From JAIBJN01 sp035461525 (GTDB lineage Bacteria; Actinomycetota; Thermoleophilia; Gaiellales; Gaiellaceae), in contig DATHVD010000046.1 in assembly GCA_035461525.1 (NCBI GenBank), forward strand, positions 1 through 64,000: a stretch of 64,000 bases of DNA, given 5' to 3'. A program made the translations under genes and the position numbers. The notes under the pieces are model-generated. The model had not been told where the DNA came from, ran no database searches, and worked only from the letters and a program-made list of their open reading frames with translations. Of this stretch, positions 41,865-50,285 are shown piece by piece (positions within the stretch are counted from its first letter, which is position 1; each line of letters starts with the position of its first letter).

Positions 41865-44393
41865 TTGTTCGAGCGCTTCACCGAGAGAGCCCGGCAGGTC
41901 GTCGTTCTCGCCCAGGACGAGGCCCGCGCCCTCAAGCACAACTACATCGGCACCGAGCACATCCTGCTGGGACTCCTCCGCGAGGAGGAGGGCCTGGCCG
42001 CCCGCGTGCTCGACAGCCTCGACATCACGGTGGAGGAGGTTCGCGCCCAGGTGGCCCGCATCGTCGGACAGGGCGACGAGGTCACGACCGGCCAGATCCC
42101 GTTCACCCCGCGCGCGAAGAAGGTCCTCGAGTTGGCGCTGCGCGAGGCGCTCTCGCTCGGCCACAACTACATCGGCACCGAGCACATCCTCCTCGGCCTC
42201 GTGCGCGAGAACGAGGGCGTCGCCGCGCGCATCCTGCTCGACTTCGACGCCGACGCGGAGAAGATCCGCAACGAGATCATCCGCATGCTCTCCGGCCCGG
42301 GCCGCCGCCAGCAGGGCGGGGGCACCGCCGCGGGGGAGAAGTCGAAGAGCTCGAAGCTCCTCGACCAGTTCGGGCGCAACTTGACGAAGCTCGCGGCCGA
42401 GTCGAAGCTCGACCCGGTCGTCGGCCGCCAGACCGAGATCGAGCGCGTGATGCAGATCCTGTCGCGGCGCACGAAGAACAACCCCGTCCTGATCGGGGAG
42501 CCGGGCGTCGGGAAGACGGCCGTCGTCGAGGGGCTCGCCGCCCGCATCTCCGCTAACCAGGTGCCCGAGCTCCTCAAGAACAAGCAGATCTACACGCTCG
42601 ACCTCGCCGCGCTCGTCGCGGGCTCGAAGTACCGGGGCGAGTTCGAGGAGCGGTTGAAGAAGGTGATGAAGGAGATCACCCAGCGGGGCGACATCATCCT
42701 GTTCATCGACGAGCTCCACAACCTCGTCGGCGCCGGCGCGGCCGAGGGCGCGATCGACGCGGCCTCGATCCTGAAGCCGGCCCTGGCCCGGGGCGAGCTG
42801 CAGACGATCGGCGCGACCACGCTCGACGAGTACCGCAAGTACCTCGAGCGCGACGCCGCCCTCGAGCGCCGCTTCCAGCAGATCCGCGTGGACGAGCCTT
42901 CCGTGGACGACACCGTGCAGATCCTGCGAGGGCTCCGCGACCGCTACGAGGCCCACCATCGCTGCACGATCACGGACGAGGCCCTCCGCGCCTCCGCCGT
43001 CCTCGCCGACCGTTACATCCAGGACCGCCACCTACCGGACAAGGCCATCGACCTGATCGACGAGGCCGCCTCCCGCATGCGCATCAAGACGATGACCGCC
43101 CCGCCGCGCTACCGCGAGCTCGAGGAGGAGATCGAGAAGGTGCGCGAGGAGAAGGAGGCCTCGATCGAGGCGCAGGAGTTCGAGAAGGCCGCGAACCTCC
43201 GCGACAAGGAGCGCAAGCTCACGCAGAAGAAGCGCGAGCTGGAGGAGAAGTGGCGCAACTCCGAGCATGTCGAGCAGCCGGAGATCGGCGAGGAGGAGAT
43301 CGCGGACATCGTCTCCATGTGGACGGGCATCCCGGTCTTCAAGCTCACCGAGGCCGAGTCGCAGAAGCTGATCCGCATGGAGGACGAGCTGCACAAGCAT
43401 GTCATCGGCCAGCAGCAGGCGATCGTCGCCGTCTCGAAGGCGATCCGCCGCGCGCGCGCCGGCATCAAGGACCCGAAGCGCCCCACCGGCTCGTTCATCT
43501 TCCTCGGCCCCTCGGGCGTGGGCAAGACCGAGCTCGCGCGCACGCTCGCCGAGTTCCTCTTCGGCGACGAGGACGCCATGATCCAGGTGGACATGTCGGA
43601 GTACATGGAGAAGCACTCCGTGTCCCGGCTCGTCGGCTCCCCGCCCGGCTACATCGGCTACGACGAGGGCGGCCAGCTCACCGAGTCCGTGCGCCGGAAG
43701 CCGTACTCCGTCGTCCTCCTCGACGAGATCGAGAAGGCCCACCCGGACGTCTTCAACATCCTCCTCCAGATCCTCGAGGACGGGAAGCTGACGGACGCCC
43801 AGGGCCGTAAGGTCGACTTCCGCAACACGATCGTGATCATGACGTCGAACATCGGCGCCGCCACGATCTCCAAGAACCAGTCCTTCGGCTTCTCGGTCGG
43901 CGACGACACCGGCCTCTCCTACGACGAGATGAAGGACAGGATCATGGGAGAGCTGAAGAAGGTCTTCCGCCCCGAGCTCCTGAACCGGATCGACGAGGTC
44001 ATCGTCTTCCACAAGCTGACGAAGGACGAGATCAAGACGATCGTCGACCTGATGATGAAGCGTCTGCGCGAGCAGATGGTCGAGCACGAGGCCGCCATCG
44101 AGCTCACGGAGGAGGCGAAGGAGCTCCTCGTCGACAAGGGCTACGACCCGGCGATGGGCGCCCGGCCGCTCCGCCGCGCGATCCAGCGCTTCATCGAGGA
44201 TCCCCTCGCCGACTTCGTCCTGGGCCGCTCGATCAAGCCCGGCTCGACGATCGTCGTCGACCGCAAGGACGAGGAGGAGGTCGACATCAAGGTCGTCGAG
44301 GGCGAGCCTCCGGAGCGCGAGAAGGTGACCGTCCCCGCCGACCAGCCCAAGGGCGAGTCGGAGGGCGACGCCGAGCCGCACGACGACGAGTAG
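41865..44393 (+). CDS. clpC: ATP-dependent Clp protease ATPase subunit ClpC
   Basis: An 842-residue AAA+ unfoldase feeding ClpP. Two Clp_N repeats (about 1-145, each with GTEHILLGL), AAA1 with GEPGVGKT (near 210) and a FIDELH Walker B, a UVR-type coiled middle (EAQEFEKAANLRDKERKL), AAA2 with GPSGVGKTE (near 547), and the D2-small domain, then an acidic tail. The start is TTG with GGAAAGGACG seven bases before. No CtsR or CIRCE site is seen upstream and no mcsAB follows. The N-domain closely resembles the HTH/Clp-N protein at 15818-16501. Confidence 0.95.
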   Translation: MFERFTERARQVVVLAQDEARALKHNYIGTEHILLGLLREEEGLAARVLDSLDITVEEVRAQVARIVGQGDEVTTGQIPFTPRAKKVLELALREALSLGHNYIGTEHILLGLVRENEGVAARILLDFDADAEKIRNEIIRMLSGPGRRQQGGGTAAGEKSKSSKLLDQFGRNLTKLAAESKLDPVVGRQTEIERVMQILSRRTKNNPVLIGEPGVGKTAVVEGLAARISANQVPELLKNKQIYTLDLAALVAGSKYRGEFEERLKKVMKEITQRGDIILFIDELHNLVGAGAAEGAIDAASILKPALARGELQTIGATTLDEYRKYLERDAALERRFQQIRVDEPSVDDTVQILRGLRDRYEAHHRCTITDEALRASAVLADRYIQDRHLPDKAIDLIDEAASRMRIKTMTAPPRYRELEEEIEKVREEKEASIEAQEFEKAANLRDKERKLTQKKRELEEKWRNSEHVEQPEIGEEEIADIVSMWTGIPVFKLTEAESQKLIRMEDELHKHVIGQQQAIVAVSKAIRRARAGIKDPKRPTGSFIFLGPSGVGKTELARTLAEFLFGDEDAMIQVDMSEYMEKHSVSRLVGSPPGYIGYDEGGQLTESVRRKPYSVVLLDEIEKAHPDVFNILLQILEDGKLTDAQGRKVDFRNTIVIMTSNIGAATISKNQSFGFSVGDDTGLSYDEMKDRIMGELKKVFRPELLNRIDEVIVFHKLTKDEIKTIVDLMMKRLREQMVEHEAAIELTEEAKELLVDKGYDPAMGARPLRRAIQRFIEDPLADFVLGRSIKPGSTIVVDRKDEEEVDIKVVEGEPPEREKVTVPADQPKGESEGDAEPHDDE

Positions 44394-44400
44394 CGCGGGC

Positions 44401-44787
44401 GTGATCGAGTACGAGGACGCGTCCCCCGAGGTACGCGCCGTCTACGACGACATCATGGCCACCCGGAAGACCGACCGGGTGAACAACTTCTGGAAGGTCG
44501 TCGCCGCCGACCCGGCGACGCTGCGGCGGACGTGGGAGTCCGTGAAAGAGGTCATGGCACCCGGCGGCGCGCTCGACCCGCTCACGAAGGAGCTCCTCTA
44601 CGTCGCCGTCTCGGTGACGAACGGCTGCGAGTACTGCATCGCCTCCCACACGGCCGCGGCCCGCGCGAAGGGAGCGACGGAGGAGCAGCTCGCCGAGCTG
44701 CGCGCCGTGGTCGGCATGGCGAGCGAGACGAACGCGCTCGCCACCGCCTACGGCGTCCCGGTGGACGAGGCCTTCCGCCGCTCGTAG
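44401..44787 (+). CDS. Carboxymuconolactone decarboxylase/AhpD-like protein
   Basis: A 128-residue helical protein of the CMD family. The redox motif CEYCIASH (C-x2-C-x3-H) is near residue 78, preceded by LDPLTKELLYVAVSVTNG, the layout of AhpD-like peroxidase adaptors. It may act in thiol-based oxidant removal. GTG start eight bases after clpC, on the same strand, so it probably shares the clpC transcript, which would fit a protein-stress role. The gene ends ten bases from a convergent gene. Confidence 0.87.
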   Translation: MIEYEDASPEVRAVYDDIMATRKTDRVNNFWKVVAADPATLRRTWESVKEVMAPGGALDPLTKELLYVAVSVTNGCEYCIASHTAAARAKGATEEQLAELRAVVGMASETNALATAYGVPVDEAFRRS

Positions 44788-44796
44788 CCGCTTCCG

Positions 44797-45438
44797 CTAC
44801 GGCGCTCGCTCGTCCGCGGCCGGTGGGCTCTCCGGCGGCTCGGCGGGCTCCGCGGGTGCGGTGGGTTCCGTGGGCGGTCGTTCGGCCGCGGCCGCGGGCT
44901 CTGCGGGCGCAGCCGGCTTCGCGGTAGGCGACGGGTCGGCGGGCGGCGGCGCGGCGGACGAGGTGGGCGCCGGCGGGGGCGACGTCGGAGTCGACGCCCC
45001 GGCATCCCCTCTCATGCCGGAGGCCTCGGTGCGGAGCGTGTCCACGCCGCCGGCGTCCTGCACCATGAGCCAGCCGCCCACGGCGACGATCGCGGCCAGC
45101 ACGAGGCCGATCCAGGCCCAGACGGCCGTGAAGTCGTCCGGGAGCACCTTGAGGAGGGCGAAGACGAAAATGAGCAGGCCGAGCGCGGCCGCGATCATCG
45201 TGTCGGAGACGGGGAGGTCGATCTCGACGCCCATGAGCCGCGTGACGAGCCAGGCGACGAGGGCGATCGTCAGGAGGCCCAGCACGACGCCCCAGAACCC
45301 GTTCCAGGCGTTCGCGGTGGCGACGGCGAGGTCGAGCACCTCCACCCGCTGCCACGGGAAGAAGGTGACGACGAGAAGCAGCGCCCCCGCCGCGAGCATG
45401 ATCTGGCCTCCGCGGGGCAGCGCTCTGAATCTGTCCAT
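44797..45438 (-). CDS. Four-helix membrane protein with Pro/Ala-rich tail
   Basis: A 213-residue membrane protein I cannot name. From the ATG at 45438 (AGAAAGGACG ribosome site; an upstream in-frame start lacks one) it has about four hydrophobic segments (IMLAAGALLLVVTFFPW, GVVLGLLTIALVAWLV, MIAAALGLLIFVFALL, WIGLVLAAIVAVGGWL), then a tail of about 90 residues made almost only of Pro, Ala, Glu, Thr and Ser. The tail resembles flexible wall-spanning or disordered linkers. It is divergent from radA, 184 bases apart. Confidence 0.75.
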   Translation of the reverse strand: MDRFRALPRGGQIMLAAGALLLVVTFFPWQRVEVLDLAVATANAWNGFWGVVLGLLTIALVAWLVTRLMGVEIDLPVSDTMIAAALGLLIFVFALLKVLPDDFTAVWAWIGLVLAAIVAVGGWLMVQDAGGVDTLRTEASGMRGDAGASTPTSPPPAPTSSAAPPPADPSPTAKPAAPAEPAAAAERPPTEPTAPAEPAEPPESPPAADERAP

Positions 45439-45607
45439 CGAACACGTCCTTTCTGATCGCGGGACGCACTCCGGCGGCCGCTTCTGCGCCGCGCGCGAAG
45501 GGCAAACGCAGCGCAAGCCTTGCAATCAGGCCGGACGGAGGGACGATCGGTGCGGAGGCGCAGAAGTCCTGACGCTTCCGGCACGCTTCGGCGTCGGACC
45601 TCCGGCC

Positions 45608-45613
45608 TAGACT
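45608..45613 (+). promoter_or_regulatory. -10 element of radA
   Basis: TAGACT is followed by nine bases and the ATG at 45623, with no ribosome site between. Confidence 0.45.
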
Positions 45614-45622
45614 GGGACGCCG

Positions 45623-46984
45623 ATGGCGAAGGCGGCGATCCAGCACGCGTGCTCCGAGTGCGGGTACACGACCGGCAAGTGGCTCGGCCGCTGCCCGGCG
45701 TGCGAGGCGTGGGGAACCCTCGTCGAGGAGCGCCCGCTCGCGCCGGCACCCGGGGTGCGCGGGGCGGCGGCGCGCGGGAAGTCGCTCCTGCGCCTGGTCG
45801 AGGTCGAGGCCTCGGACGCCGAGCGCCTCCCCACCGGTGTTCCCGAGCTCGACCGCGTTCTCGGCGGCGGCCTCGTCCCCGCCTCGCTCGTGCTCGTCTC
45901 GGGCGACCCGGGCATCGGCAAGTCCACGCTCCTCCTCATGGCGCTCCGGGCGATGAGCGAGGAGCGAAAGGTCGTGCTCGTCACGGGGGAGGAGTCAGCG
46001 GCCCAGGTGAAGCTGCGCGCCGACAGGCTCGGCGGCGCCGGCGCGGTGCACATCCTCGCGGAGACCGATCTCGACGAGGTGTGCGCCACGCTCGAGCGGG
46101 AGCGCCCCGGGGTCTGCGTCATCGACTCCGTGCAGACGCTCTACGCCCCCGACCTCGGCTCGGCGCCCGGGTCGGTGGCGCAGGTGCGGGAGGCCGCCGG
46201 GCGGCTCCTCCGGGTCGCCAAGGAGCAGGAGGTCGCCACTTTTCTCGTCGGGCACGTGACCAAGGAGGGCTCGGTCGCCGGCCCGCGCGTGCTCGAGCAC
46301 CTCGTTGACTGCGTCCTCCACTTCGAGGGCGACCGCTACCGCTCCCACCGCGTGCTGCGCGCCGTCAAGAACCGCTTCGGCTCGACGAACGAGATCGGCG
46401 TCTTCGAGATGACCTCTGCCGGCCTCGTCGCCGTCGAAGATCCCTCCGAGCTCTTCGGCCGGCCCGACGACGAGCAGCCCGGCTCGGCCGTCGCTTGTAC
46501 GATCGAAGGGACGCGGCCGCTCCTGCTCGAGGTGCAGGCGCTCGTCTCGCCGACCGACCTGGCGATGCCACGCCGCGTCGGGACCGGCGTCGACCCGAAG
46601 CGCCTCTCCATGATCGTCGCCGTCCTCGGACGCCACGCCGGAGTCGCGCTCGGCCAGGCCGACGTCTTCGTGAACGTCGCCGGAGGCGTCCGGGTCGACG
46701 AGCCCGGGGCCGACCTCGGCGTCGCCCTCGCCATCGCCTCGGCGGCGCGCGGCGTGCCCGTCCGCTCCGGCCTCGCCTGCTTCGGGGAGGTGGGGCTCAC
46801 GGGCCGGATCCGGCCCGTCAGCCAGGCCGAGCGGCGGCTCGCCGAGTGCGCGAAGCTCGGCTTCTCCAAGGCCCTCGTGCCGGACGGCACCGAGTCCCGT
46901 GCAAGAATGCGCCTCGAGGCAGCGGCCACGCTGCGAACGGCGATCACGGCGGGGCTCGATGCGAGAAGACCCTCGGAAGGATAA
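45623..46984 (+). CDS. radA: DNA repair protein RadA/Sms
   Basis: A 453-residue RecA-like branch-migration ATPase. Zinc finger CSECG plus CPAC in the first 30 residues, Walker A SGDPGIGKST (near 93-102), the KNRFGSTNE motif special to RadA (near 250), and the Lon-protease-like C-terminal domain with DPKRLSMIVAVLGRHAGV and GLTGRIRPVSQAERRLAE. Followed by disA, whose start lies 26 bases inside radA, the usual actinobacterial and firmicute order. DisA is known to interact with Holliday-junction proteins of this type. Confidence 0.95.
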   Translation: MAKAAIQHACSECGYTTGKWLGRCPACEAWGTLVEERPLAPAPGVRGAAARGKSLLRLVEVEASDAERLPTGVPELDRVLGGGLVPASLVLVSGDPGIGKSTLLLMALRAMSEERKVVLVTGEESAAQVKLRADRLGGAGAVHILAETDLDEVCATLERERPGVCVIDSVQTLYAPDLGSAPGSVAQVREAAGRLLRVAKEQEVATFLVGHVTKEGSVAGPRVLEHLVDCVLHFEGDRYRSHRVLRAVKNRFGSTNEIGVFEMTSAGLVAVEDPSELFGRPDDEQPGSAVACTIEGTRPLLLEVQALVSPTDLAMPRRVGTGVDPKRLSMIVAVLGRHAGVALGQADVFVNVAGGVRVDEPGADLGVALAIASAARGVPVRSGLACFGEVGLTGRIRPVSQAERRLAECAKLGFSKALVPDGTESRARMRLEAAATLRTAITAGLDARRPSEG

Positions 46985-48044
46985 GACCCTCCTCTCGGCG
47001 CTCAAGCAGGTTGCGCCGGGAACGCCGCTGCGGTCGGGCATCGACGACATCATCCGCGCCGAGCTCGGCGCCCTCATCGTCATCGGCGACCCGAGCACCC
47101 TCGCCTTCCTCCTCTCCGGCGGCATGCGCCTAGACCTGCCTTTCTCGTCCCAGCTCCTCTACGAGCTGGCGAAGATGGACGGGGCCATCCTCATGAGCCG
47201 GGACATGCAGAAGCTCGTCTACGCGAACGTCCAGCTCATGCCGGACGCGGCCATCCCCTCGAGCGAGACCGGTACCCGCCACCGCACCGCCGAGCGCGTC
47301 GCCAGGCAGACCGACGCCCTCGTCATCTCGATCTCGCAGCAACGGGAAACCGTCACCGTCTTCGTCGGCGACCTGCGCTACCAGCTGGGGGAGATCTCGG
47401 ACACGCTGGCCCGCACGAACCAGGCGCTCGGCACGCTCGAGACATACCGCACGCGCCTCGACCAGGGCCTCACCCGGCTGACCGCGCTCGAGTTCCAGAG
47501 CGCCGTCGTCCTCGACGACGTCCTCGTCGTCCTCCAGCGGGCGGAGATGACGACGCGGATGGCGGAGGAGATCGAGCGCAACTGCGTCGAGCTCGGCGAG
47601 GAGGGCCGGCTCATCCGCATGCAGCTCGACGAGCTGATGGAGGACGTCGTGCGCGAGAAGTCCTCCGTCGTCTACGACTATGAGCGGAGCGGCGACCTGG
47701 CGACCGCGACGGGCGCGATCGAGCAGCTCTCCGGCCTGGACTACCCTCGGCTGCTCGAGGTCGAGGAGCTGGCGGCCCTGCTCGGCTACCCGCGGGAGGC
47801 GAACCCCCTCGACGTGACCGTGCAGCCGCGCGGCTACCGCGTGCTCTCGCGCATCCCACGCCTCCCCGACTCCGCCATCCGCCACGTCGTCCGTAGCTTC
47901 GAGAGCCTCGACGCGGTCGTGCGCGCGAGCCACCGCGACCTCGAGGCGGTCGAGACGGTGGGAGCGGTGCGCGCCCGCGAGATCCGCGAGGGCCTGCGCC
48001 GCCTCCAGGAGCACAACCTGGTCGACCGCTACCTACAGCTCTGA
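46959..48044 (+). CDS. disA: Diadenylate cyclase DisA (DNA integrity scanning protein)
   Basis: A 361-residue octameric enzyme making c-di-AMP from two ATP. The DAC domain has Asp74-Gly-Ala76 (MDGAIL) and Arg107-His-Arg109 (GTRHRTAERVA), nearly the same spacing as in Bacillus DisA. A helical linker and a RuvA-like HhH domain for branched DNA follow (VRSFESLDAVVRASHRDLEAV). The ATG at 46959 is preferred over an upstream in-frame start because MREDPRKDK leads directly into the conserved LLSALKQVAPGTPLR. The start overlaps radA by 26 bases. Confidence 0.95.
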   Translation: MREDPRKDKTLLSALKQVAPGTPLRSGIDDIIRAELGALIVIGDPSTLAFLLSGGMRLDLPFSSQLLYELAKMDGAILMSRDMQKLVYANVQLMPDAAIPSSETGTRHRTAERVARQTDALVISISQQRETVTVFVGDLRYQLGEISDTLARTNQALGTLETYRTRLDQGLTRLTALEFQSAVVLDDVLVVLQRAEMTTRMAEEIERNCVELGEEGRLIRMQLDELMEDVVREKSSVVYDYERSGDLATATGAIEQLSGLDYPRLLEVEELAALLGYPREANPLDVTVQPRGYRVLSRIPRLPDSAIRHVVRSFESLDAVVRASHRDLEAVETVGAVRAREIREGLRRLQEHNLVDRYLQL

Positions 48045-48109
48045 GCCGCCGCAGGAGCCGTTTCGCGCGCCCTGGGGGCCAGAAAATGGCTTTTCAAGCG
48101 GGTTTTCGG

Positions 48110-48115
48110 TAGAAT
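48110..48115 (+). promoter_or_regulatory. -10 element of carD
   Basis: TAGAAT in an unusually AT-rich patch. No good -35 is seen at 16-18 bases. It implies a leader of about 55 bases. Confidence 0.45.
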
Positions 48116-48136
48116 GGCACGGTTCCGCAGGCGTCC

Positions 48137-48158
48137 CGGGCGTCTTTTTTGACGCCCG
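48137..48158 (+). promoter_or_regulatory. carD leader hairpin with a six-U loop
   Basis: CGGGCGTC and GACGCCCG form a perfect 8-bp stem whose loop is exactly TTTTTT. The ribosome site AAGGAGG starts six bases later. With the T-run in the loop it is not a normal terminator. An upstream GGCGTC (48130-48135) could compete for the 3' arm. Confidence 0.55.
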
Positions 48159-48176
48159 CGTTCAAGGAGGAGAGGG

Positions 48177-48680
48177 TTGTACGAACTCGGCGACAAGGTC
48201 GTGTACCCCCACCACGGCGCGGGGACCGTCGTGAAGAAGGAGACGAGGACGGTTCTGGGTCAGGAGCGCGAGTACCTGACGATCAAGATCCTGCACAACG
48301 ACATGACCGTGAACGTCCCGACCGAGAACGCCGACCGCGTCGGCCTTCGCAAGGTCATCGACGAGAAGATGGTGGAACAGGTCGTCACCGTGCTCCACGG
48401 CAACGGCACGAAGATGCCGAAGAACTGGAACCGCCGCTTCAAGTACAACCGCGACAAGATGAAGACAGGGGACATCTTCGAGCTCGCCGAGGTCGTGCGG
48501 AACCTCTCCCTGCGCGACCAGGAGAAGGGCCTCTCCACGGGTGAGAAGCAGATGTTCGTCAAGGCCAAGAAGATCCTCGCCTCCGAGCTCATGTACGCGA
48601 AGCTGATGGACGAGGACGAGGCCGCCGCCTGGCTCGACGAGGTGCTCGACTCCGTCGGCGCCTCGAAGGTCGCAGGCTAG
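48177..48680 (+). CDS. carD: CarD-family transcriptional regulator
   Basis: A 167-residue protein that binds RNA polymerase and steadies the open complex, essential in mycobacteria. The N-terminal RNAP-interaction domain (YELGDKVVYPHHGAGTV, LTIKILHNDMTVNVPTENA) is followed by the helical DNA-binding part (NWNRRFKYNRDKMKTGDIFELAEVVRNL, GEKQMFVKAKKILASEL). TTG start with a strong AAGGAGG. Placed between disA and the isoprenoid genes as in many actinobacteria. CarD acts at weak rRNA-type promoters. Confidence 0.95.
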   Translation: MYELGDKVVYPHHGAGTVVKKETRTVLGQEREYLTIKILHNDMTVNVPTENADRVGLRKVIDEKMVEQVVTVLHGNGTKMPKNWNRRFKYNRDKMKTGDIFELAEVVRNLSLRDQEKGLSTGEKQMFVKAKKILASELMYAKLMDEDEAAAWLDEVLDSVGASKVAG

Positions 48681-48718
48681 GCCCCCGCGCCTCCGAGTGC
48701 GACCGCTCGGCCGGGGCC
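48680..48718 (+). terminator. Nested hairpin after carD
   Basis: Outer GGCCCC/GGGGCC and inner CCGAG/CTCGG stems just after the carD stop. No T-run. Confidence 0.45.
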
Positions 48719-48735
48719 GCAGGCATCCTTGCCGT

Positions 48736-49599
48736 GTGCTCTCGCGTGTCGCTCTCGCCGTCGTTCCGGCGGCTCTGGCCGTCGCGGCCGGCTGTGCCGG
48801 CGACGGCGCCGCCGAGGCCGAGCCTCGTCCGCAGTTCGAGGACGCCGTCGTCGGCGCGCTTGCGGCTCAGGGGCTCGAGCCCGAGGCAACGGCGGGCTCC
48901 GGTGTGCGCGTCCACGAGGGGCCGAACTCGGCCGTGCTCGACCTCGAGCCGGCCTACGCGCGCTACGAGGAGCGCCCCGGCGACCGCGACGAGATCGTCG
49001 CCGGGCTCGTCTCCGAGGCCGAGGACCGCCTCGAGGAGGGCCTCTCCCAGCTCCTCCTGGAAGAGGTCCGCGATGACCTGATGCCGCTCCTGAAGGCGCC
49101 CTTCGAGCTTCGCACGTACGGCTTCGAGACGGCGAGGACGCCGTTCCCCGGCCGCCTCGCGGTCGTCTACGCCGTCGATCGCGAGGACTCGTTCACACTC
49201 GTCACGCCGACCGACGTCAGCCGCTGGGGAACCACCCTCGAGGAGGTGCACGAGCTCGCCCTCGCCAACCTGCTCCTGCAGACGAACGAGGAGGAGGCCC
49301 TCCTCTGCGAGCCGTCGGGCGACGCCGAGCTCTGCGGCTGGGCTTCCGGCGACGGGTACGACGCGACCCGGATGATCGTCCCCGAGCTGCGTCGCCAGAT
49401 CGTGCGATCCTACGGAGGCCCGGCCGTCTACGCCGTCCCCATGGAGCACGTCTTCGTCGCCCTTCCCCGCGAGCTTCTCCGCGGCCGCACCGAGGAGTTC
49501 TTCCGCCTGAAGGTGCAGCAAGACTTCCAGACCGGCGACGATCCGCTCAGCGACGACATCTTCGTCGAGCGGCGCGGAGAGCTCGAGGTTCTCCCGTGA
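48736..49599 (+). CDS. Lipoprotein with DUF1444-like domain
   Basis: A 287-residue lipoprotein of unknown role. The GTG at 48736 gives a signal peptide with lipobox VAAGC (about Cys19). The body shows a DUF1444-like pattern: LLKAPFELRTYGFET, SFTLVTPTDVSRWGTTLEEVHELALANL, and a final GDDPLSDDIFVERRGELEV. An upstream in-frame GTG at 48697 would put a basic stretch before the signal peptide. Its stop overlaps the ispD GTG, so it is co-translated with it, though no link to isoprenoids is known. Confidence 0.65.
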   Translation: MLSRVALAVVPAALAVAAGCAGDGAAEAEPRPQFEDAVVGALAAQGLEPEATAGSGVRVHEGPNSAVLDLEPAYARYEERPGDRDEIVAGLVSEAEDRLEEGLSQLLLEEVRDDLMPLLKAPFELRTYGFETARTPFPGRLAVVYAVDREDSFTLVTPTDVSRWGTTLEEVHELALANLLLQTNEEEALLCEPSGDAELCGWASGDGYDATRMIVPELRRQIVRSYGGPAVYAVPMEHVFVALPRELLRGRTEEFFRLKVQQDFQTGDDPLSDDIFVERRGELEVLP

Positions 49600-50285
49600 G
49601 CGACGCCGCGACCGGCGTCTGGGCCGTGCTCGTCGCGGCCGGTCGCGGGGAGCGGCTGGCGGGCGACCGGCCGAAGGCGTTCGCCAACCTCGCCGGGCGC
49701 CCGCTCCTGGCGGAGAGCCTCGAGCGGCTCGAGTCCTCCGACTGGGTCGAGGCGATCGTCGTCGTCGCGCCCGAGGGATGGGAGGAGCCGGCGATCCTCC
49801 TGGCCGAAGAGATCGGCGCCGGCAAGGTGCGCGCGGCCGTGACGGGCGGCGCCACCCGGTCGGACTCGGTGCGTGCCGGGGTCGCGGATGTGCCGCCCGA
49901 CGCAGTCGTCGTCCTCGTCCACGACGCCGCCCGGCCGCTCCTTCCCGACAACGTGGTCGAACGGGTCGTGACCGGCCTCGAGCCGGGCTGGGACGGCGTC
50001 GTGCCGGCGCTCCCGCTCGCGGACACGGTCAAGCGCGCCGAGGGCGAGGCGGTTGGCGCAACGGTCGATCGAACGGGGCTCAGCGCCGTGCAGACGCCGC
50101 AAGCCTTCGTCGCGGAGTCATTCCGGAGGGCTCTTGGCGCCGGCCGCGACGCAACCGACTGCGCCGGGCTCGTCGAGGGAGCAGGCGGCCGGGTGCGCCT
50201 TGTGCCAGGCGACCGCAGGCTGGTGAAGGTCACGTCGCCCGAAGACCTCGCCTTCGTCGAGCTGCTCCTCCGGGCCGAGCGTTGA
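49596..50285 (+). CDS. ispD: 2-C-methyl-D-erythritol 4-phosphate cytidylyltransferase
   Basis: A 229-residue MEP-pathway enzyme that joins CTP to methylerythritol phosphate. Visible: the nucleotide loop VLVAAGRGERLAGDRPKAF (residues about 11-29), the GGATRSDSVRAGV stretch, VHDAARPLL (substrate and Mg2+) and VKVTSPEDLAF near the C-terminus with the conserved Lys. Start GTG overlaps the upstream lipoprotein stop (GTGA). ispF is two genes downstream, with a PHP gene between them. Confidence 0.94.
   Translation: MSDAATGVWAVLVAAGRGERLAGDRPKAFANLAGRPLLAESLERLESSDWVEAIVVVAPEGWEEPAILLAEEIGAGKVRAAVTGGATRSDSVRAGVADVPPDAVVVLVHDAARPLLPDNVVERVVTGLEPGWDGVVPALPLADTVKRAEGEAVGATVDRTGLSAVQTPQAFVAESFRRALGAGRDATDCAGLVEGAGGRVRLVPGDRRLVKVTSPEDLAFVELLLRAER

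Noticed and set aside
41865..44393. CIRCE or CtsR operator upstream of clpC
   Set aside because: No matching inverted or direct repeat was found in the 185 bases before clpC, and the palindrome of the HTH/Clp-N promoter does not recur there.
48137..48158. Rho-independent terminator between disA and carD
   Set aside because: The T-run is the loop, not the tail, on either strand, and the hairpin sits downstream of the likely carD -10.
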